In this document: positions 1 to 5,789 of the stretch, piece by piece
Numbering within the stretch: the stretch's first letter is position 1
Layout of the letters: each line of letters starts with the position of its first letter
Origin: Planctomycetaceae bacterium
GTDB lineage: Bacteria > Planctomycetota > Planctomycetia > Planctomycetales > Planctomycetaceae
Length of the DNA: 37,343 bases
Assembly (NCBI GenBank): GCA_020426505.1
Contig: JAGQPX010000006.1
Coordinates: forward strand, 1 to 37,343
Direction: 5' to 3'
Notes under the pieces: generated by a model
Databases searched by the model: none
Seen by the model: only the letters and a program-made list of their open reading frames with translations
Told to the model about the DNA's origin: nothing
Made by a program: the position numbers and the translations under genes

Positions 1-6
1 CTTCAT
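1..6 (-). CDS. First codons of an unidentified leftward gene (partial, leaves window)
   Basis: On the minus strand an ATG-AAG reads off the left edge, with its A at position 6. It is preceded by a strong Shine-Dalgarno, AGGAGG, which is the complement of cctcct at 17-22, with nine bases between it and the ATG. This is one of the clearest ribosome binding sites in the window, so a leftward gene very probably starts here. Only two codons are visible, so nothing can be said about its product. It would be divergent from the acyl carrier protein gene at 476. Confidence 0.5.
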
Positions 7-475
7 GGGTTTTCCCCTCCTGGTACTGGGTCTGCGTTTCCAACAGACGGCCGTCCCCCGGTCCACGCCTTCACAACAGGCATGACGTTCTCCAAGGCGA
101 TGACTCCGACCATCTGACGAGAACATGATTCGAGCATTTGCTCTTCGTTTACGGGTCAAAGAGCAGTACTGACGCCTCCTCCGCCGCTCTTCCCTGGCGG
201 GCCAAGGCACCAATCGGCGGAAGTATAGGCCGGTCCGATTGTTCGACACAATACGAGAATGTCCAGCATTTCAAATTCTCGATTCCTCGCGCTCCCGTTG
301 GTCGCGGCTAAGCAGTTTACCCGCGACCAACGGGAGTGCTGTCAATCGGGACGATCTGGGGTGGACTCATCGCGGCGTTTTCCGGTCTAATCCCCGCCCG
401 CACATGAGGGGGCTCATGCGACGGAGGATCCGTGGCGCAGTCTCCCGTTTTGACCCAACCAATGGAATCATCGCC
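7..475. other. Divergent intergenic region, no gene seen
   Basis: This stretch separates the leftward gene at the edge from the ACP gene at 476. An open frame runs from 239 into the ACP, but its first 79 codons look like noise and cross a large hairpin (289-339), so I do not count them as coding. Promoters for both directions should lie here, but I cannot identify convincing -35/-10 boxes. No tRNA or rRNA signature was seen. Confidence 0.6.
289..339. repeat. Large hairpin: 19-bp inverted repeat with 13-nt loop
   Basis: The arms are 289-307 and 321-339, and they pair over 19 positions with a single G-T opposition near the base. The inner part of the left arm reads CTCCCGTTGGTCGCGG. No T-tract follows on either strand, so it is not a canonical rho-independent terminator. 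It lies about 135 bases before the ACP start. It could be a REP-like element or a leader structure; the sequence alone does not decide. Confidence 0.8.
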
Positions 476-721
476 ATGGATGCGCAACAGTTTCTCGCCG
501 AGTTGGATGAGTTGTTCGAACTCGATCCCGGCACGCTCACTCCTGCCAACGTGATTCAGGACATCCCCGGCTGGAGTTCGCTGACCTTCATGGGCCTTAT
601 CGCCCTCGTCGATGAGGAGTGCGGCGTCACCCTCGCACCCGACACAATCCTCAGCTGCGAGAACCTCGCCGACCTGCTGAACGAAGTCGGCATTTCTGAA
701 TCTACCGCACAGGCCGCCTGA
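476..721 (+). CDS. Acyl carrier protein
   Basis: This encodes an acidic 81-residue protein with the size and helical layout of an acyl carrier protein. The phosphopantetheine site is the segment WSSL at residues 33-36, where Ser35 sits before Leu36 at the start of helix II. The usual preceding Asp (DSL motif) is replaced by Ser34. The helix after it (TFMGLIALVDEE) is typical. I chose the ATG at 476 because the upstream codons of the longer frame cross a hairpin repeat and show no ACP-like sequence; no clear Shine-Dalgarno is visible. It heads a rightward cassette with a ketoreductase (63 bases downstream), a sugar acyltransferase and a KAS III, so it is probably a dedicated carrier for that pathway rather than the housekeeping AcpP. 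Family assignment is firm; the pathway is inferred. Confidence 0.85.
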   Translation: MDAQQFLAELDELFELDPGTLTPANVIQDIPGWSSLTFMGLIALVDEECGVTLAPDTILSCENLADLLNEVGISESTAQAA

Positions 722-730
722 CGACGCTGA

Positions 731-784
731 GGTATCAGTCAGCCATCAGCCAATCGCCGGAAGCCAACAGACATCAGCCAGTCC
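731..784. repeat. Degenerate CAGCCATCAGCC-type spacer repeat
   Basis: The gap between the ACP and the ketoreductase contains repeated short words (cagccatcagccaat, then cagacatcagccag). A related style, ggctattgg...ggctgacggctatt, occurs on the opposite orientation at 22035-22075. It is low-complexity and probably non-coding. Confidence 0.45.
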
Positions 785-1543
785 ATGTTCAATTCGACCG
801 CTCTTGCCGATCGGACGATCCTCGTCACCGGAGCCTCCTCCGGTCTCGGTCGGGCAACGTGCGTCGTGCTTAGCCAGTTGGGAGCACGAGTCATCGCTGT
901 CGGTCGAGACGAAGGACGACTCATCGAGACGGCTGAGCAACTCGAAGGCAACGGCCATCTCGTCCGGCCGTTTGACCTGTCCAACGTCAACGACATCCCC
1001 CCGTGGATGAAGTCACTGGCGACCGATCATGGTCCACTCCTAGGCGTCGTTCACAGCGCGGGGCAGCATCTGGCTCGACCGTTGCAGATGCTCAAGCCGG
1101 ACGCGGTGCAAGAGTTGATGCAGGTCAATGTGACAGCGGGGATGATGCTCGCCAAGGGGCTGCGTCAGCGTGGAGTGCATGAGTCGCCCGCGTCGATCGT
1201 GTTCCTGTCATCCGTGATGGGACAAGTCGGACAAGCGGGCGTCTCCGCCTACTGCGCGAGCAAGGGAGCCGTCGACGCGATGACTCGTTCACTCGCTCTC
1301 GAACTCGCCCCGCAAGGTATCCGCGTCAATGCGGTTGCCCCCGGACAGGTCGAGACCGAGATGCTCGATCAACAGAAACAAACACTCACTGCAGAACAGT
1401 TCGATCGCATCAAGGCGATGCACCCTCTCGGTCTCGGTCAACCGGAAGACGTCGCTCATGCAATCGCCTTCCTCCTCGCCGATACCAGCCGCTGGATCAA
1501 CGGAACGACCCTCACAGTCGATGGCGGGTACACCATCCACTGA
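785..1543 (+). CDS. Short-chain dehydrogenase/reductase, FabG-like 3-oxoacyl-ACP reductase
   Basis: This is a 252-residue classical SDR. The Rossmann dinucleotide motif TGASSGLG spans residues 15-22, the HSAG variant of NNAG is at 90-93, and Asn115 is the structural active-site Asn. The catalytic triad is Ser143, Tyr156 and Lys160 (YCASK). The C-terminal segment ending in VDGGYTIH is typical of FabG-type enzymes. In its setting, between an ACP and a sugar acyltransferase with KAS III behind, the most likely reaction is NADPH-dependent reduction of a 3-oxoacyl-ACP (for example acetoacetyl-ACP) to the 3-hydroxyacyl-ACP. A sugar-nucleotide or other alcohol substrate cannot be excluded from sequence alone. 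The start is the only ATG that keeps the N-terminal strand intact; there is no strong Shine-Dalgarno. Confidence 0.9.
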   Translation: MFNSTALADRTILVTGASSGLGRATCVVLSQLGARVIAVGRDEGRLIETAEQLEGNGHLVRPFDLSNVNDIPPWMKSLATDHGPLLGVVHSAGQHLARPLQMLKPDAVQELMQVNVTAGMMLAKGLRQRGVHESPASIVFLSSVMGQVGQAGVSAYCASKGAVDAMTRSLALELAPQGIRVNAVAPGQVETEMLDQQKQTLTAEQFDRIKAMHPLGLGQPEDVAHAIAFLLADTSRWINGTTLTVDGGYTIH

Positions 1544-1585
1544 CACTCCGTACGCAATCTTCCAGTCATCATCTCCCAACTCCTC

Positions 1586-2251
1586 ATGCAACAGCGTCTC
1601 ATCATCATCGGTGCCGGTGGATTCGGGCGTGAAGTCCACGACTGGGCGAGCGATGCCATTGCTGCCGGTGCTGAGTGGACCGTCGCGGGCTTCCTCGATG
1701 ACAACCCGCACGCACTCGACGGCTTCGACCTGCCGGTCGGCATTATCGGACACGCATCAACTCATCAGCCGAATGACGACGAAGTCTTTGTTTGTGCCAT
1801 TGGTGAACCTCAAATCAAGTTGCAGATTGCAAGATCGCTCCGGGATCGGGGAGCGACCTTTACAAACGTCATTCATCCGACCGCACGCATCGGCCAGCGA
1901 AACAGGCTCGGCGTCGGACTCGTCCTCTGCCCTTACTCAGTGATTACCACGAACGTCACCGTCGGCGACTTCGTCTCACTCAACCTGCACGGCACCATCG
2001 GACACGACGCGACCGTGGGAGACGGTTGCACACTCAATAATCACACCGACATCACCGGTTGGGTGCAGATGGGCGAAGGGGTCTTCATGGGCTCTCATGC
2101 GTCCGTTCTCCCTTATGCCAGGGTCGGAGACTACGCCCGCATTGGTGCGGGCAGCACGGTCCTTCGCTCGGCCAAACCCCACACAACCATCGTCGGCGTC
2201 CCCGGGAAGCGTCTCCCCTCATTCGACACTCCCACGAAACGCGCCGCATAG
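1586..2251 (+). CDS. NeuD/PglD-family sugar O/N-acyltransferase
   Basis: This 221-residue protein has the two-domain layout of the NeuD/PglD family. The N-terminal Rossmann-like UDP-sugar binding domain opens with GAGGFGRE at residues 9-16. From about residue 95 a left-handed beta-helix follows, made of hexapeptide repeats such as ARIGQR, VTVGDF, ATVGDG and ARVGDY. His140 in the segment TIGHDATVG matches the catalytic base position of PglD-like enzymes. The protein ends with the usual VVGVPGK-type motif (here IVGVPGKR). Members transfer acetyl or longer acyl groups to an amino or hydroxyl group of a sugar or sugar nucleotide. Here the neighbouring ACP, reductase and KAS III suggest that the donor is an acyl-ACP, possibly 3-hydroxyacyl, rather than acetyl-CoA; that is inference. 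Confidence 0.85.
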   Translation: MQQRLIIIGAGGFGREVHDWASDAIAAGAEWTVAGFLDDNPHALDGFDLPVGIIGHASTHQPNDDEVFVCAIGEPQIKLQIARSLRDRGATFTNVIHPTARIGQRNRLGVGLVLCPYSVITTNVTVGDFVSLNLHGTIGHDATVGDGCTLNNHTDITGWVQMGEGVFMGSHASVLPYARVGDYARIGAGSTVLRSAKPHTTIVGVPGKRLPSFDTPTKRAA

Positions 2252-2322
2252 GACGTCCCTGGTGAGCCACACATTTGAAGAATGTGGCGAAACGAAAAAG
2301 CAACCACTCGGATATCGTTTCC

Positions 2323-3357
2323 ATGACTGCAACTATTTCTGCCATCGAGTATCACGTCCCGGAACACATCCTCGCCAACGACGAGTTGGCTGACGTTTCC
2401 GAGATCTGGTCTCCCGAAAAGATCGAAGCCAAGACGGGTATCGTCGAGCGACATGTTGCCTCCAGTGGCGAATGCTCGTCCGACCTTGCTGTTGCTGCTG
2501 CGAACAAACTGTTCGCCAGCGGAGCCGTCCGTCCGGAGGAGATCGACTTCGTCCTGCTTTGCACGCAATCGCCGGACTACCTGTTGCCGACGACCGCCTG
2601 TCTCGTGCAGGAACGACTGGGGCTGAGCAATACCGTCGGCGCCCTCGACATCAATCTGGGATGCTCCGGATACGTTTACAGTCTCGGCATGGCGAAAGGT
2701 CTCGTCGAGACCGGTCAGGCGAACAACCTGCTCCTCATCACGGCAGACACCTACAGCAAATTCATCCGCGATGAAGACCTCAACGTCCGCACGCTCTTTG
2801 GCGACGGCGCTTCCGCCACGCTCATTCGCAACGACCCGTCTCTCGCTTCATTCGAGCCGGCCATCGGCCCTATGGTCTATGGCACCGATGGAGCCGGCGG
2901 CGAAAACCTGATCGTCAAGCAGTCCGGACTGCGCATCTTCCAACCGGATGATGATACTGAACTCACTGACGATCGGGGGCGGCTGTTCATGAACGGCCCA
3001 CAGATCTTTACCTTCACGCTCAAGGCGGTTCCGAAACTCGTCAACGAACTGCTCGACAAGAGCGACCGTAAACTCGATGACGTCGACCTGTTCGTGTTCC
3101 ATCAGGCCAACCAGTACATGCTCGATCATCTCCGTAAGAAGATCGGCATCCCGGAGGAGCGATTCGTCAGCGCGATGAGCCACTGCGGCAATACGGTCTC
3201 GTCGACGATTCCCATCGCCCTTAAACACGCACAACTCGACGGACGGCTGCGGCCGAATGACACGGTCATGCTCGTCGGCTTCGGCGTCGGGTACTCTTGG
3301 GGCGCCACCTTCATCCGCCCCGGCAATCTCGCCCAACCATTGCGAGCCGCCGCCTGA
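2323..3357 (+). CDS. 3-oxoacyl-ACP synthase III (KAS III / FabH-like)
   Basis: This encodes a 344-residue thiolase-fold condensing enzyme. With the ATG at 2323 as residue 1, the Cys-His-Asn triad of KAS III is Cys114 (NLGCSGY), His260 (FHQAN) and Asn290 (HCGNTVSS). An open frame extends upstream to a TTG at 2275, but the added codons are Lys/Arg-rich and unlike the family, which usually starts just before the segment ISAIEYHVPE. It would condense an acyl-CoA or acyl-ACP primer with malonyl-ACP. It is the last gene of the ACP-SDR-acyltransferase-KAS III cassette. KAS III-like proteins in polysaccharide clusters often have this long insertion-bearing form (KQSGLRIFQPDD region). Housekeeping FabH is an alternative, but the context argues for a dedicated pathway. 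Confidence 0.88.
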   Translation: MTATISAIEYHVPEHILANDELADVSEIWSPEKIEAKTGIVERHVASSGECSSDLAVAAANKLFASGAVRPEEIDFVLLCTQSPDYLLPTTACLVQERLGLSNTVGALDINLGCSGYVYSLGMAKGLVETGQANNLLLITADTYSKFIRDEDLNVRTLFGDGASATLIRNDPSLASFEPAIGPMVYGTDGAGGENLIVKQSGLRIFQPDDDTELTDDRGRLFMNGPQIFTFTLKAVPKLVNELLDKSDRKLDDVDLFVFHQANQYMLDHLRKKIGIPEERFVSAMSHCGNTVSSTIPIALKHAQLDGRLRPNDTVMLVGFGVGYSWGATFIRPGNLAQPLRAAA

Positions 3358-3374
3358 TTTCGATCGTAATTCAT

Positions 3375-3492
3375 CCCAAGCCGACGGCTCGGCCGTCGAA
3401 CGATGATCGAGTGACGCCAATTCTTCATCGGCTGGGAAAAAGATGCTCGCTGCCACCCCTGAACCGAACGACGGCGGAGCCGTCGGCTTGGG
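3375..3492. repeat. REPIN-like element: two inverted GC-rich hairpins, 118 bp
   Basis: The left end 3375-3390 (CCCAAGCCGACGGCTC) is a perfect inverted copy of 3477-3492, and the match continues inwards to about 26 bases with three mismatches. The left arm itself folds into a small hairpin (CGACGGC-TCG-GCCGTCG, 3382-3398), and the right arm contains the analogous word. Two inverted hairpins around a roughly 66-base unique core is the layout of a REPIN. It fills the gap between the convergent KAS III and sulfatase genes. It may also act as a bidirectional terminator. Confidence 0.75.
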
Positions 3493-3523
3493 AGACAACT
3501 CACATAACTTTGTTGTTCAGATG

Positions 3524-4942
3524 CTACTCCCGCCGGGTTGGCAACCGTGCGTCGACCTCTGCTCGCCAGTCCAGCAACTTCTGGTGAACTGCCTGCGCCT
3601 TCTCCGGCATCGTTGACGCGAGGTCGTGTTCCTCACCGAGATCATCCGCGAGGTTGTACAACTCCAGGTGTCCGTCCTCGAAGTATTCAAGCAGCTTCCA
3701 ATCACCATCTCGAATCGCCGAGACGGGTGTTGTCGTTGGATAATAGTGCGGGTAGTGGAAGAAGAGCGTTTCTCGATCAAGCGATGAATTCGGGTCGCGC
3801 AGAAGTCCCGTGAGGTTGATACCGTCCACATGACGATTGTGATCCGCGTCTCCCTCCGTGCCTGCGACGGAGAGTAACGTCGGGTAGAGATCCGTCGTGC
3901 AGACCATCTCGCTGCTCTCGCTGCCTGCCCTGGTCACTCGCGGCCAGTAGACGATCCAAGGCACGCGAATGCCCCCTTCGTACAACGATCCCTTTCCGTT
4001 GCGGAGGGGATGATTGTTGGTCACGACTTGCCCTCGGTACTCACGCACGTGGCCGCCATTGTCGGAGGTGAAGACAATGATCGTGTTGTCTGCCAGTCCC
4101 AGCCGATCGAGCGTCCGCCGGATGCGGCCGACGTTTTCATCGAGTGAGTGCATCATGGCTGCATACGTCGCATTCTGGTGATGGTATTCGTCCTTGAGCC
4201 TCGCGTTGAACTGTTCGACATTGTCAGCTTTGGCTTCGATCGGCGTGTGCACCGTGTGGTACCACATGTTGAGATAGAACGGCCTGTCTTTCGCGCGATC
4301 GATCAGCCGGATCGCTTCATCGGTCAAACGGTCGGTGAGATACTCCCCCTCATGACCGAACGGGAGATCGGGAATGTACCGCCATTCGTTCTGGGAGCTG
4401 CCGAACAAGCCGTTGTACGGCCAGTGAAACGTCGTCGGTGCCCCCCAGTGCGTGCCGCCGATGTTGACGTCAAAGCCGTGTGCCTCGGGGGAGTAGGCCG
4501 CTTCGCCCAGATGCCACTTGCCGACGTGGAGCGTTGTGTATCCGACATCCTTCAGTGCCTCTGCGAGTGTATACTCCTCAAGCGGTAAGTGATCCTCGCT
4601 GACGGCCGGATTGAGCGGCCCCTTCGAGGGAGGCGGATCTTTGGCGTACTCGTGCCAGATGGTGAAGTTCAACCGGGCGGGCCACTTGCCCGACATTATT
4701 GATGCCCGAGTCGGCGAGCAGATGGCCGCAGCGGCGTACGCATCGGTGAACCGCATCCCCTGCTCTGCCAGCCGATCGATGTTAGGTGTCTCGTGCAGAT
4801 CAGCCCCGTAACAACCGACGTCCGCCCAACCCAGATCATCGACCAATATCAACACGATGTTCGGACGCGTCTCGTCGGCCATCACGTCGACTGGTAAAAC
4901 AAACGTCAGACACAAAAGAAATCCAATCGCTGACCTGAACAT
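3524..4942 (-). CDS. Secreted type I sulfatase (arylsulfatase A family)
   Basis: This encodes a 472-residue sulfatase. An N-terminal signal peptide (hydrophobic core FLLCLTFVL, probable cleavage near residue 22, VMA) is followed by the metal-binding segment ILVDDLGWADVGCYG. The formylglycine motif CSPTR is at residues 75-79, followed by the usual ASIMSGKWPAR. HVGKWHLGE and VFTSDNGGH carry further metal and substrate ligands. Cys75 must be converted to formylglycine by a maturase encoded elsewhere. It would remove sulfate esters from a polysaccharide in the periplasm or outside the cell. I set the start at the ATG at 4942 because GAAGG lies about ten bases before it; the longer frame begins with TTG at 4966. 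The exact substrate cannot be read from sequence. It is followed on the plus side by the convergent KAS III. Confidence 0.93.
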   Translation of the reverse strand: MFRSAIGFLLCLTFVLPVDVMADETRPNIVLILVDDLGWADVGCYGADLHETPNIDRLAEQGMRFTDAYAAAAICSPTRASIMSGKWPARLNFTIWHEYAKDPPPSKGPLNPAVSEDHLPLEEYTLAEALKDVGYTTLHVGKWHLGEAAYSPEAHGFDVNIGGTHWGAPTTFHWPYNGLFGSSQNEWRYIPDLPFGHEGEYLTDRLTDEAIRLIDRAKDRPFYLNMWYHTVHTPIEAKADNVEQFNARLKDEYHHQNATYAAMMHSLDENVGRIRRTLDRLGLADNTIIVFTSDNGGHVREYRGQVVTNNHPLRNGKGSLYEGGIRVPWIVYWPRVTRAGSESSEMVCTTDLYPTLLSVAGTEGDADHNRHVDGINLTGLLRDPNSSLDRETLFFHYPHYYPTTTPVSAIRDGDWKLLEYFEDGHLELYNLADDLGEEHDLASTMPEKAQAVHQKLLDWRAEVDARLPTRRE

Positions 4943-4998
4943 CACTTCGTTACCTTCATTAATCAATCATCGCTTGCGGCATAGCGTGACCAGTAGAC

Positions 4999-5598
4999 TC
5001 ACATTTGCCCTTTTCGCTTTCGCTTGCCACCCTCATACGGCGGGCACTCTTTCTCACCCACAATGAACGGCAGCAACTTCGCGATGTTCCGCGCATCGTC
5101 GATGCCCCGATGATGGGTGCCGTCCAACTGCAACCCGGCCCGCGCGAGTGCCTCCTTCATGCCCATCTGTCGTCGTTGATTCAGCCGTTTGCTGAACTCA
5201 GCCTTGAGGTTGATCGGCTCCAGCGTGAACGGCATCGCGATCCCGTGGAACCGACAGTCCTGCGCCAACTGATCATGATCGTACTTCCCCCACGACGAAA
5301 AGACAGGTCCAGCGTACGGCTCCGTCCATGCGGCCCATTGTTCGACGACCTCAGGAAACAGCGGCGCTGCCTCAACATCCGCCTGCGTGATGCTGGTCAA
5401 CTCGGTGCAGAAGGCCGTGAGTCGCGGATGCCGCACGGGTCGCACGAACGACTGAAACTCACTCAGCGGCTCCAGCGTCTGACCGTCAACCATCACCACA
5501 CCGACCTCAATGATCTCCATCTCCTCACGACGCAACGAACCATCATTTGAGCACGTCGCCTCGAAGTCGACGACGAGAAGGTGTTGGGGGCGATCCAT
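4999..5598 (-). CDS. DEDDh 3'-5' exonuclease, ERI-1/KapD-like
   Basis: This 199-residue protein has the exonuclease fold and the DFEATC signature of the ERI-1/3'hExo/KapD group. Visible catalytic residues are Asp11 and Glu13 (VVDFEATC), Asp107 (SWGKYDHDQL), and His163 with Asp168 (THHRGIDDAR), which makes it the DEDDh type. A two-metal-ion 3'-5' exonuclease acting on RNA is most likely, although DNA cannot be excluded. The C-terminus ends in a basic tail (GGKRKRKGQM), which may help nucleic-acid binding. The open frame runs 29 codons further upstream, but those codons translate a hairpin repeat (5620-5720), so the ATG at 5598 is preferred. It lies between the sulfatase and the FG-GAP protein without an obvious functional link. 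Confidence 0.88.
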   Translation of the reverse strand: MDRPQHLLVVDFEATCSNDGSLRREEMEIIEVGVVMVDGQTLEPLSEFQSFVRPVRHPRLTAFCTELTSITQADVEAAPLFPEVVEQWAAWTEPYAGPVFSSWGKYDHDQLAQDCRFHGIAMPFTLEPINLKAEFSKRLNQRRQMGMKEALARAGLQLDGTHHRGIDDARNIAKLLPFIVGEKECPPYEGGKRKRKGQM

Positions 5599-5619
5599 CA
5601 CGATTGAGTGCTCCTGAGT

Positions 5620-5720
5620 GTAGTCATCACGCTCCGCGTGATGTCGCGAATGTGTGAAGCGGTTGAGAGTGAAAGACGCGAACACATACCCCTGTCATCA
5701 CGGCGGAGCGTGATGACTAC
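5620..5720. repeat. REPIN-like element, copy 1 (GCGGAGCGTGATG family)
   Basis: The left arm 5620-5643 and right arm 5694-5720 are inverted copies of each other, sharing 17 exact bases at the outer edge (GTAGTCATCACGCTCCG). Each arm also folds on itself: CATCACGC-TCC-GCGTGATG on the left and GTCATCACG-GCGGAG-CGTGATGAC on the right. The word GCGGAGCGTGATG is found at 5703-5715, as its complement at 5625-5637, and again at 13878-13890. The total length is 101 bp. It occupies the spacer between the exonuclease and FG-GAP genes. Confidence 0.78.
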
Positions 5721-5789
5721 TTTCACGCTGCCAGCAAATCGTGCGTAACGCGACTTGCTTCCGTAACGAGCAGTCGCATAAGTCGATGG

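Noticed and set aside
1289..1753. Minus-strand 154-residue frame across the ketoreductase/acyltransferase junction
   Set aside because: It overlaps two well-supported genes on the other strand, crosses their intergenic gap and has no recognisable motif; a shadow of GC-rich coding DNA.
3375..3492. Insertion sequence remnant
   Set aside because: No transposase fragment in or near the element and no flanking target duplication that I can see; the paired-hairpin REPIN layout fits better.
4148..4588. Plus-strand frame of 146 residues inside the sulfatase
   Set aside because: Entirely antisense to a strongly supported sulfatase; no domain and no ribosome site.
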